DNA from: Imbroritus primus
Lineage (GTDB): Bacteria > Pseudomonadota > Gammaproteobacteria > Burkholderiales > Burkholderiaceae
DNA: 64,000 nucleotides
Assembly: GCF_964332355.1 (NCBI RefSeq)
Contig: NZ_OZ201293.1
Span: 1,612,001 to 1,676,000, forward strand
Direction of reading: 5' to 3'
Every line of letters starts with the position of its first letter. Position 1 is the stretch's first letter. A program made the translations under genes and the position numbers. The notes below the pieces were generated by a model that saw only the letters and a program-made list of their open reading frames with translations, made no database searches and had not been told where the DNA came from. This document shows, in pieces, positions 19,901 through 29,408 of the stretch.

Positions 19901-20666
19901 CCGCTCGCACAACTTTGGCGTGATCGGCGGTGTGGATCATCATCTGAACGACAAGGTCGTGGTCGGCTTTGCCGCAGATGTGGACCAGACCAACGCCACC
20001 TTCAGCGACCGCAACGCCAAGGGCAAGGTGACCAGCGCCTACGCGGGCGGCTACGTCGGCTACCGCGAAGGCCAGTTCACGGCCACCGGCGTGGTTGGCG
20101 GCGGCTATCACCGCTACGACATGGATCGCTCGCCGACCTTCGGCAACTTTGCCGGCGCAACCTCCGGCAAGGGCAGCGGCACCGAAGTCGGCGCGTATGG
20201 CGAGTTGAACTACCGCCTGACGACCTCCGGCCCCGCCAGCGTCGAGCCGTTCATCGCCGGGCAGGTAATCCGCTTCCGCAACGGTGGCTTCACCGAAGGC
20301 GGCAACAGCGGTGCGGAACTCGATATCCGTGGCAACAGCGGCACCGCCACCATGGCGATGGTCGGTACGCGCCTGGGCTACCACTGGATGGGTTCGGCAG
20401 GTATGCAGCGTGTTAGCGCAACGCTGGCCTGGACGCATGAGAACGGCGCCATCAACAAGGGCGTGGTCGCCTCGTTTGCAGGTGCCCCGGGCAGCCCGAC
20501 CTACACGGTGCACGGGCCACGCGAGCATCCCAACGGCGCAATGATCGGCCTGGACTACACGGGCACCGTGGCGCGCAATCTGGAGCTGATGGGCCGGATT
20601 GCCGCGCGCTACAAGCATGACTTCAGCGATCACGCGTTCTACGCGGGCCTGCGCTACAGCTGGTAA
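16977..20666 (+). CDS. type V autotransporter, large beta-helical passenger
   Basis: A 1,229-residue monomeric autotransporter adhesin-like protein. An extended signal peptide (about residues 1-40, ending AMAHAAC) precedes a long passenger of imperfect repeats rich in Asn, Thr, Gly and Ile (patterns such as NNGTI, TGTGI, ATGxNSxG), as expected of a right-handed beta-helix. An autotransporter-associated strand repeat around TWTLDSDMPQHTGTTVIEAGKL ends it. The C-terminal beta-barrel (about residues 950-1229) starts near GWLNAQYATT and ends FYAGLRYSW, a terminal aromatic as required for BAM insertion. The ATG at 16977 is preceded by AAAGGA at 7 nt. The passenger ligand is unknown. Confidence 0.9.
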   Translation: MNKPTHRTQRTPRSKYAVLHPIAAAAGLLMTTAMAHAACSPGLPTVCTGTDTVGIHDNASRVVVDPGATVSTSNLGGNEATLRIGVLQDNAGTISSTGNGNAVIVTSGLDLGSSAPQVGVSTPLFGAVNSSTISAENGVGIYTRPEWRPTGPGNPPISASDPIAVWNKDTGVINIVNGTGIAATGGVQNDGQVNVSTGTGINIFGPFAGVAHNGATGKITVGDGIGIQTAGITIVNDGDIAITGSNPGIGVYNRNYDLNFLTDRNDVNNGTISVANGIGMQGRIDYNTNKITVGKGTGINAGTFGGNTAGANIQVGTGIGINSGGKAVNNGIIGVQSGIGMNGPTGINQGGGVITVGSKSATGQQIGMLAIGATNDGNIAVQQAVPFGTPAYSGTDMALANDTLSTGATGLAAYTTGINSATGTISVAGEKATGALVGMGGSPSTVLNNDGTINATGPNSRGAVVLGSPTGQQALNNTGTITATGLNSTGAVVLGSTFGVPDSAVGAVTSTINNSGTISGSGTGARGLTVSMLSDASKATITNSKTIEATGTNSVGIALNPLGNAAAAHPGAAITLTNQAGATISGAGKAIESGYGNITFSNFGQVNGDVALANSHVNTVLVDSQSQIAGNLDLGNTTASTLILDGKTDAIYSNVVTGNTRLAGTMIKRGNTTWTLDSDMPQHTGTTVIEAGKLYVNGAIPNAAVTVNPGTLLGGTGQTGGITIAGTVVPGPAGPGQIGTLTANGNVVFQPGSTFVTNVNAAGQAGLLTATGGATINGGTVQVGVIGDQSAYLPTTRYRLVHGDAGVSGQFSGLTHDFAFLSPRLTYDPNNVYLEFLRNAVSLDDPARTPNQKAVGANLNDPSVCASGRLNAVCNSILTLPRDQVPGAYDQLSGESYATLRRMALAQSSRFYREVGNRMQQRLSAEAHAQPATGSNGAGSSTSNSVVIGSPNKDGWLNAQYATTSAESDGNGGGYRSHNFGVIGGVDHHLNDKVVVGFAADVDQTNATFSDRNAKGKVTSAYAGGYVGYREGQFTATGVVGGGYHRYDMDRSPTFGNFAGATSGKGSGTEVGAYGELNYRLTTSGPASVEPFIAGQVIRFRNGGFTEGGNSGAELDIRGNSGTATMAMVGTRLGYHWMGSAGMQRVSATLAWTHENGAINKGVVASFAGAPGSPTYTVHGPREHPNGAMIGLDYTGTVARNLELMGRIAARYKHDFSDHAFYAGLRYSW

Positions 20667-20695
20667 GCAAGCTTTTTGGGGCGTCGTCGCCCTAC

Positions 20696-20727
20696 ATAAA
20701 AAACCGGAGGCATCCCCTCCGGTTTTT
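20696..20727. terminator. bidirectional-looking terminator after the autotransporter
   Basis: A 9-bp perfect stem (AACCGGAGG / CCTCCGGTT) with a 5-nt loop, flanked by A and T runs. It lies about 35 bp downstream of the autotransporter stop. Confidence 0.88.
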
Positions 20728-21163
20728 TATTACAAAATATATCTTAAATACTGAAAAACCAATCAAGCCAAGCATCAATATATTACACAATGAAAAACTC
20801 AAAATCTCACAACATCCTATTAAACCAAGCATCACCTTATTTTTTTGAAACATTAAGTAACGGCGATAAACCATTTCTATGTAGCATTCTGCCAACGCCT
20901 ACGAAAGCTCGCGTCAATAACGAGATGGCCTCTAATCCATTGATTTAAAACGATTACTACACAGCCCACCGCTTCAGCCTCACGATACTTATACCGGAAT
21001 TAACTTTGGTTTTTATCATTTAAGCAGATTCTTATTATTGCCTGTCATTCGCTTTTTTAAAATCGCCATGTCACTCCCCTGAATATCCTCAAATACCTGT
21101 TCCGGATCGTCCAAGGAAGTTTGACGTATTCGATTCAATGCTTGACTCAAAGGCGAATGCAAC
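20728..21163. other. AT-rich spacer without gene
   Basis: A stretch of about 430 bp with base composition far more AT-rich than its neighbours. Only short open frames occur, including a 67-codon minus-strand frame overlapping the terminator that I do not accept. It probably holds the promoter of the second autotransporter. The composition suggests acquired DNA or a strongly regulated promoter region. Confidence 0.5.
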
Positions 21164-21682
21164 ATGAAATCTCAACACACGAAGCAAGCTATCCTGCTTG
21201 GCTCCCTCTCGTTGTCCCTCGCACCCGGCGCTTATGCAGCATGCGTCTCCAACGGTGCAACACCACCGATCTATACCTGCACAGGCACGACAGCCAACCT
21301 GACCGGCAATGCTCCCGCGAACAACGGTGCAACGGTTAACCTGGCACCCGGCGCGACGCTCTCAAGCTTCAATTTCACCCCGTCCGGTACGACCGCACTC
21401 TCAGGTGACCCTGCACTGGGTCCGTCCACTGTCACGATCAATGCCGGGGCTGGCAGCACGCTGGGCTCGGCCGGTGTCAGCAGTGGCATCGCCGGAGACT
21501 TTTATAACGTCAACATTGGCACCAATGCCACCGTGGGGCCGCTGGCCTTGCGCGGCAATGGCGATGGCACGGGCGCGTCGGGCAACCTGCGCCTGGCAAT
21601 GGGGTCGACTGCGGTAGGCACGCCTGGCGGCGCGCCCAATGTCCTGCTGGTCGGTTCCAATGTATCGATGGATAGCGATTCA
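21164..21682 (+). pseudogene. second autotransporter, 5' part only (disrupted)
   Basis: A signal peptide (about residues 1-25, ending GAYAAC) and the first 150 residues of a passenger like that of the upstream autotransporter. Both mature N-termini begin AC and continue to a CTGT motif, and both have an APGAT/DPGAT strand. The homologous-looking sequence ends near VLLVGSNVSMDSDS. From 21,683 the frame runs into unrelated codons and stops at 21,781. No barrel follows. A probable continuation of the passenger lies inverted at 22,618-22,900. Start chosen at ATG 21164 with AAAGG about 10 nt upstream. Confidence 0.7.
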
Positions 21683-22617
21683 ACGTCAGATTGCCGTGGC
21701 CGAGTCGGCGAACGACTATCCGGACGTGCTGGCGGCGTACCTGCAGACGCAGCAGTTCTGGCAGGCTCACCTGGCCGATGATCCGACATGGCGGTCCATG
21801 GTCAGAGTATTCGGAAACAGGGTGGAGGAGATCGAAAAAGAGTATCGTGCCGCCAGCCTGGAACTGATGGAGTGCCATGACTATGATGCGGGAGACGCGG
21901 CTTATCGGGCTGCACAGACAGCACTCGATAGACAACGCGCCCAGGATCTTTCTGAAGCCCATGAAAGCCATGCGCGCCGAACGACCGCTCCCGTCGCGGA
22001 GAGCTTGCAGGCATTGGCCCAGCATGCCCGGAACAGCAGCGCAAAGCCGGACACCGTGGAAGCCGTGGCACAGCGCCATGCTAGTGGCTGGCGATGGCTG
22101 GATGATCAGGTCGGGCAGGCATGTGCCGCATGGATGGCGGTGAAAACGGATTTCGCGGAGCGGTGTAAAAGACGCCCTGCACGCGCCCATGCCGCCGTCT
22201 TGCGTGCCAGGTTTCAATGCTGGAAATCACAGCGAGGCGCACTAAGAGATCTCCACAAGACGCTGGCTAGCCCCACGTACAGGGCATTCGATTTCAGCAA
22301 CCTGGGGCTGCTGGAGTTTCCTGTGGCATTACTCGGACTGCTGCCGGAACAGACAACCTTTATCAAGCTGTCGGACAATGCCATTGAGCATCTTCCCGAT
22401 AACGCATTCAGCCGTTTTCCGGAGCTGGAGTATCTGCTCCTGGGAGGGAACCGGCTGACCGCGCTGGAGGAGAAAAGCCTGCAGGGGCTGCGGCGCCTTC
22501 GGTATCTCGATCTTTCCGATAACCTCTTGACGGCGATCGCACCGACTGCGTTCAAGGATCTCGTGGCTCTCGAGGAATGCAATGCACGCAAGAATGCCCT
22601 GACAGCATTTCCACGGT
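21683..22617 (+). pseudogene. displaced NEL C-terminal segment plus second LRR unit (fragment)
   Basis: A coding-like plus-strand segment without its own start, continuing an open frame that begins out of register in the autotransporter. The first part (ESANDYPDVL...FWQAHL, then EEIEKEYRAASLELME and AGDAAYRAA) resembles the C-terminal helices of IpaH/SspH NEL ubiquitin ligases (EENEFTDW..., EQKYEMLENEY...). A linker and a leucine-rich-repeat unit follow (FSNLGLLEFPVALLG, IKLSDNAIEHLPDNAF, LLLGGNRLTAL, YLDLSDNLLTAI). It breaks off in mid-repeat at about 22,617. It is best explained as part of the minus-strand NEL gene inverted away from it. Alignments are from memory and need a profile search. 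Confidence 0.6.
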
Positions 22618-22900
22618 TGGCGTTATCGACCTGCACGCGCAGGTTCTTGCCGAAGTCTTCCTGGCCATCGATGCCATAAAGCCGGTTCAGGTTGGGAATG
22701 GCCTGGAAGAAGACGCGGTTGCGCGTGCCGGGTGCGGCTTCGCTCGCCGCCGTATCGGCTCCGAAATGGAACGAGGCATTGTTCAGGACGCGCCGATCCA
22801 CGGGCAGCGAATTGAACTGCATGAGCGACTTCCCGTTCGTCGGCTGCCAGGCCACGTTGGTGCTGCCGCGCAGCGCGGCATCTCCAGCAAATCTCTGTTG
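22618..22900 (-). pseudogene. probable autotransporter passenger fragment, inverted
   Basis: On the minus strand the frame QRFAGDAALRGSTNVAW continues through MQFNSLPVDRRVLNNASFHFG to KNLRVQVDN. The Asn/Gly/Ser-rich composition with short strands looks like beta-helical passenger sequence. It has no start, and at 22,617 it meets the antisense of the LRR fragment. If the 1.2-kb segment is flipped, it follows the second autotransporter in frame. Identification as passenger is inference from composition and frame. Confidence 0.45.
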
Positions 22901-25203
22901 TGAACCAGCACCGCGCTCTTGTAGAGGATCTGCATCGATGTATCCCCTGCCCGGCCGAGGTCGCCCAGTACCTGGTGATGAAGGGCTTCAAGCAGCCACA
23001 ATTGAATTTCCACGGCCTCTGCGGTATTACCGGTGCTCCGCGCACTGAGTACCTTGGCGAACTGCAGCAGCTTCTCCAGGCGATGCAGCCAGATGCCCAG
23101 TTGCACCAGTTGCTGGCGATCGGGCGACGCCAGCAGAATACCCTGCTTGCGGCATTCGATTTCCAGAAGCCACCAGGCAAGCATGGCGCGGTCACCACAA
23201 CCTTTCAAACCCGATTGCAGTGCTTCAAAGCACTGCGCAGCAAGGGTCTGGTTCGCGACCAGGCCAGGAAGCAATGCCTCGACCCGATCGAGTACGTTGG
23301 CCAGAATGCGTTCGCGCTTGTCCTGCAATGCCATCGGCAAGGCCGCCCGATGACTAACGATATGGCGCACGGTATGCAGGAATTCGTAGAGCGAGTCGAC
23401 TCCGGTCACGTATCTGACTCCGGCAAGCAGGCTAGTCATCGGTTTGCCGAGCCAGCGGGTGAACTCCCGCTCGTGGCGAGAAAAATTGCTCAAGCACAAG
23501 GTACCGGCCGCATGGGGACCAGCCTCCAGTCGGGCCGCTTCCGCCTGCGTGAAGCGGTTGTTGTACAGATCGACCCGGATCCAGCCGTGGCGAAGCATTC
23601 CAGCAGGAAACTGCTGGAGTGCATTGTCCTGCAGTTGGATATGGATCACGGCAGTATGGGACATGCCTGTCGGCTGACCCAGTATCTGTTCTCCGATCTC
23701 GGTGATCTGGTTTTGCGACAGGTCGATCCTGCCGAGATTGGGCAGCCCGCTGAAAATGTCGTTGTCGATCCGCCTGAGCATATTGTTAGACAGATTGACT
23801 CTCATTAACGCCGGCGTCCTGGGCAAGATGTCAGGAAGTTCAGACAGGCGATTATTCTCGAGATCCAGGACCTGCAGTGCCATCATTTCCCGGAATGCAC
23901 CTGCCTCGAGATGGCGAATAGCATTGTCTGCGAGACTCAGGTTGCTGAGTCTGCTGGGATAGGCGGGCGGTCCCTGCATGCTTTCCCGTGTGATTTCGCT
24001 CAAGCTGTTGTCGGCGAGAACGAGCGTACGCAGATTCGGAAGCAGACGCATCAACCATCTGTCGAGCTGTGTCAGTTGGTTATATCCCAGGCACAGCACC
24101 TTCAATGCCTTCAGACCCGCGACAGGCGGCTTGAATCTCTCCAGACGATTGTTATTGAGGTTCAGGCTCTGCAACCGCGAAAGCCCTTCCAGGTGTTGGG
24201 GGCTGATCACGGAAATGGCATTGGCAGAGAGGTTCGCCTCTTCCAGCGCCTTGGGCAAGCAAGGAAAGCGGCGCAGATTGTTGCTGTCCAGCCTGAGTTT
24301 GCGAAGAGCGCCAAGCCCGGCGAGTCCATCGGGATCAATGGTGGCGATTGCATTGCTGGACAGATCCAGCTCCGTCAAGCCCTCAAGGCCGCGCAAGCTC
24401 TGGCGGGATAATGTCCCGAGCTGGTTACCGGACAGGCCGAGACGCTCCAGTCGCCTGAAGCGTTCGAATGTTCCATCAGGAATCACCTTGATCCTGTTTC
24501 CGGCCAGTTCGATCACTGTCGCCGACGAGGGTAGCAATTCGAGGAATTCGATCGGCATGCGCTCAGGACTGAGATGATTCAGTTTCCAGACCGTATCGTC
24601 CGACGTCTGTGCCTCACCTGCTCGCGCTGCGGCCCGAAGCCGCTCCTCCAGTGTTGTCAGGAACTGCAGCCGGGCCTGCGCGCACTTCAGCTGGCAGGCA
24701 CGATCGTCTCGGTCGTCTGCATCGGGGTCAGCCTCGTGGTACTGATGCTTCAGCTCACGGGCATGGCGCTTGGCTGCAACAATCTGTTCTGCCAACCATA
24801 CCCAGCCTTTTATCTGGCCTGGCCGCATCTCGTCCGGCAATGACCGAGACCCCGCGGCAGCGGTCATGCACAGCACTGCATGTGGCATCGCGGAGGATCC
24901 CCCCACAGGTGTCGCCGATGTCACGGTGGGTGCGGTCGCCAATGGCGAATGTGGACCGGGAGCCTGCAGCGGGTGCTCGCGCAGACGCGGTATCCTCGCC
25001 AGCGCCTCCGCGCCTTGCGGAATCTGCCCGGTTTGCGATGGTTCGACGTGTGACCCGGTTGCCTGCGAATGCATACGCGTCAGGCTGTTGCGTCTGCGTA
25101 CCAGGGTGGACAGCGTGCCCTGTGTGGTCTGGATCTCCGCCTGCTTCGTCTGTTTTCCCAGGCAAATCGAGCTGAGACTGCGAGTGAGACAAGCCTTGTT
25201 CAT
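22783..25203 (-). CDS. LRR-NEL type E3 ubiquitin ligase (IpaH/SspH-like effector), C-terminally truncated
   Basis: An 806-codon frame. Residues 1-160 are low-complexity, as in type III effector N-termini. About 205-560 is a leucine-rich-repeat domain of roughly 20-24-residue repeats with LxxLxLSxNxL patterns. Residues 570-767 match a NEL domain with the C-x-D-R catalytic motif (Cys669-Gly-Asp671-Arg672 in GLKGCGDRAMLAW). NEL enzymes attach ubiquitin to host proteins after delivery into eukaryotic cells. True similarity ends at about residue 767 (nt 22,903); the last 39 codons are out-of-register sequence, and the NEL C-terminal helices are missing and found inverted at 21,683. Start: GGAG 7 nt before the ATG. 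No secretion system is visible in the window. Confidence 0.75.
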   Translation of the reverse strand: MNKACLTRSLSSICLGKQTKQAEIQTTQGTLSTLVRRRNSLTRMHSQATGSHVEPSQTGQIPQGAEALARIPRLREHPLQAPGPHSPLATAPTVTSATPVGGSSAMPHAVLCMTAAAGSRSLPDEMRPGQIKGWVWLAEQIVAAKRHARELKHQYHEADPDADDRDDRACQLKCAQARLQFLTTLEERLRAAARAGEAQTSDDTVWKLNHLSPERMPIEFLELLPSSATVIELAGNRIKVIPDGTFERFRRLERLGLSGNQLGTLSRQSLRGLEGLTELDLSSNAIATIDPDGLAGLGALRKLRLDSNNLRRFPCLPKALEEANLSANAISVISPQHLEGLSRLQSLNLNNNRLERFKPPVAGLKALKVLCLGYNQLTQLDRWLMRLLPNLRTLVLADNSLSEITRESMQGPPAYPSRLSNLSLADNAIRHLEAGAFREMMALQVLDLENNRLSELPDILPRTPALMRVNLSNNMLRRIDNDIFSGLPNLGRIDLSQNQITEIGEQILGQPTGMSHTAVIHIQLQDNALQQFPAGMLRHGWIRVDLYNNRFTQAEAARLEAGPHAAGTLCLSNFSRHEREFTRWLGKPMTSLLAGVRYVTGVDSLYEFLHTVRHIVSHRAALPMALQDKRERILANVLDRVEALLPGLVANQTLAAQCFEALQSGLKGCGDRAMLAWWLLEIECRKQGILLASPDRQQLVQLGIWLHRLEKLLQFAKVLSARSTGNTAEAVEIQLWLLEALHHQVLGDLGRAGDTSMQILYKSAVLVHNRDLLEMPRCAAAPTWPGSRRTGSRSCSSIRCPWIGAS

Positions 25204-25391
25204 GCAGCAGCTCCATCACGTATGCGCTCGGAGCATGGCGCGCCATGATCGCCAGATGCTTCCTACAGCACAGCAATAAAGCGGCTCATTTTATGCATCA
25301 AGGTTAACCACAAATGACAAAGATTGTTAACCATTGGATCAGGAATGCGCAGATCGGAAACAACGAATCGGGATACGCGGCGATGCGAGCC

Positions 25392-25426
25392 ACAAAATAA
25401 AACGGAGGGGACAATCCCCTCCGTTT
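25392..25426 (-). terminator. rho-independent terminator of clpB
   Basis: An 11-bp perfect stem (AAACGGAGGGG / CCCCTCCGTTT) with a 5-nt loop. The minus-strand 3' side is T-rich (TTTTATTTTG). It starts 17 bp after the clpB stop. Confidence 0.9.
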
Positions 25427-25442
25427 CAATCTGCCCTGCAGA

Positions 25443-28028
<2,586 letters not shown>

Positions 28029-28065
28029 GAATACCCCTCAAGTCCTGCATTCAAAGATGCGACAA

Positions 28066-28093
28066 AGATGAGGCAAGCCTTGACATTTTCAAG
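28066..28093 (-). promoter_or_regulatory. sigma-32 (RpoH) promoter of clpB
   Basis: On the minus strand CTTGAAA (28093-28087) and CCTCATCT (28073-28066) are 13 nt apart, close to the RpoH consensus CTTGAAA-N13-17-CCCCATNT. The predicted transcript start is about 30 nt before the clpB ATG. Confidence 0.8.
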
Positions 28094-28106
28094 TGATCCA
28101 GATCAA
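28093..28106 (-). promoter_or_regulatory. FNR/ANR-like box overlapping the clpB -35
   Basis: GTGAT-CCAG-ATCAA on the plus strand matches TTGAT-N4-ATCAA at 9 of 10 positions. Its centre is about 41 bp upstream of the predicted clpB start, the class II activator position. It overlaps the RpoH -35 by one base. Confidence 0.4.
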
Positions 28107-28236
28107 ACAACCACTGAAAACCGCACTCGTGGTGGCAGCACGCCCCGTCCCGGCGACTGCCGGTACTTTCAGTGCTCCGGCCTTCCGCTTGTCCGCCCCA
28201 CCTGCCTGCGCCCTCCAGCCGCAAGTGATGTGCCGG

Positions 28237-28617
28237 TTACGCAAGCAGGCGGTAAGTCCAGAGTCCGGCAGCGACCAGCAGGCAGGAGCCGAGCACATGC
28301 ACGCTGATGTGCAGCGCCGCAGCGGTGTAATTGCCGGCCGACACGTTTGCCAGGACTTCCGCCGAAAAGGTGGAGAAGGTGGTCAGGCCGCCCAGGAAGC
28401 CGGTAATGACCAGCAGCTTCCATTCGGGGGGCAATTCGATATGGTCGCCGAACACGCCGACGGCGACGCCGATCAGGTAGCCGCCCAGCAGATTGGCGGC
28501 CAGCGTACCGTACGGCAGGGTCGGATTGAGGGCATTCCAGGCCAGCGAAAACGCCCAGCGCAGCCAGGCGCCCAGCGTGGCGCCGACACCAACCGCAAGC
28601 AGGCCCAGGGGCGTCAC
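28237..28617 (-). CDS. crcB: fluoride ion exporter CrcB/Fluc
   Basis: A 126-residue dual-topology fluoride channel of the inner membrane that lowers cytoplasmic fluoride. Four hydrophobic segments are visible. Family motifs include GATLGAWLRW, the pore asparagine in GTLAANLLGGYLIG, and the phenylalanine-box/sodium-site region GFLGGLTTFSTFSAE. The start is GTG, overlapping the moaE stop (GTGA), so it is read as the last gene of the moe/moa unit. No fluoride riboswitch is seen in front of it, consistent with its position inside an operon. Confidence 0.95.
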   Translation of the reverse strand: MTPLGLLAVGVGATLGAWLRWAFSLAWNALNPTLPYGTLAANLLGGYLIGVAVGVFGDHIELPPEWKLLVITGFLGGLTTFSTFSAEVLANVSAGNYTAAALHISVHVLGSCLLVAAGLWTYRLLA

Positions 28618-29132
28618 GTAGGTGAACCGGTGGGGGCCACTGACAGGTCTTCGGCCGCCGACCCGCCCGCATTGCCGGTTTCGATCCCCCAGCGCTTCAG
28701 GGCGGCATCATCCGAGACGCGAGCGTCGACCCAACGCGCCCCGGCAGGCGTTTGTTCCTTCTTCCAGAACGGCGCCTCGCTCTTCAGGTAGTCCATGATG
28801 AACTCGCAGGCGGCAAACGCTTCGCCCCGATGTGCGGACGTGACCGCCACCAGCACGATCTGGTCGAGCGGGCGCAGCGGCCCGACGCGGTGGATCACCA
28901 GCGCATCGATGATCTCCCAGCGCTGCCTGGCGGCTGCGACGATCTGCTCGAGCGCCTTCTCGGTCATGCCGGGGTAGTGCTCGAGCTCCATCTCCGACAC
29001 GCTCTGGCCATCGTTGATGTCACGCACCGTGCCAATGAAGCTCGCGACCGCGCCGACCTGCGGCGAGCCGGCGCGCAGTGCGGCGATTTCCCGGCCGAGA
29101 TCGAAGTCTTCGGTTTGTACACGTATCGGCAT
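28614..29132 (-). CDS. moaE: molybdopterin synthase catalytic subunit MoaE
   Basis: A 172-residue large subunit of molybdopterin synthase, which inserts sulfur from MoaD thiocarboxylate into precursor Z. Motifs: ASFIGTVRD near the N-terminus, ELEHYPGMTEKAL, VIHRVGPL, AVTSAHRGEAFAACEFIMDYLK and the catalytic lysine in PFWKKEQ. An extra tail of about 20 residues (TGNAGGSAAEDLS...) is longer than in E. coli. ATG 29132 is used; an in-frame GTG lies one codon upstream. It starts 16 bp after moaD. Confidence 0.96.
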   Translation of the reverse strand: MPIRVQTEDFDLGREIAALRAGSPQVGAVASFIGTVRDINDGQSVSEMELEHYPGMTEKALEQIVAAARQRWEIIDALVIHRVGPLRPLDQIVLVAVTSAHRGEAFAACEFIMDYLKSEAPFWKKEQTPAGARWVDARVSDDAALKRWGIETGNAGGSAAEDLSVAPTGSPT

Positions 29133-29148
29133 CACTCTATCTCGCTGA

Positions 29149-29406
29149 TCAACCGCCCGTCACGGGCGGAAAAAATGCCACCTCGCACCCCGCATGCAGT
29201 CGGGCTGTGGGCGTGGCCACGGCCTGGTCGAGCGCCATGCGCAACGCCCGATTGCCGGCCAGCGCGGCGCGCCAGTTGTCGCCGCGTTCGCACAGCCATT
29301 CGCGCAGCTCACCCACGGTGCCCACGTGTTCGGGCACGGTGACCCGCTCGTGGGCTGTGGCAACCTGCTCTCGCACGCTGGCGAAGAAACGCAATTCGAC
29401 TTCCAT
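29149..29406 (-). CDS. moaD: molybdopterin synthase sulfur carrier subunit MoaD
   Basis: An 85-residue ubiquitin-like sulfur carrier whose C-terminal Gly-Gly (PPVTGG) becomes a thiocarboxylate and donates sulfur through MoaE. The start MEVELRFFASVRE fits the family. ATG 29406 leaves 2 bp after the moeA stop; an in-frame TTG two codons upstream would overlap moeA and is less likely. Confidence 0.94.
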   Translation of the reverse strand: MEVELRFFASVREQVATAHERVTVPEHVGTVGELREWLCERGDNWRAALAGNRALRMALDQAVATPTARLHAGCEVAFFPPVTGG

Positions 29407-29408
29407 CT

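Noticed and set aside
20692..20895. 67-codon minus-strand frame with repeated MLGLIG segments
   Set aside because: Located in AT-rich DNA, overlaps the terminator and has no ribosome-binding site; the repeats follow from a short imperfect DNA repeat.
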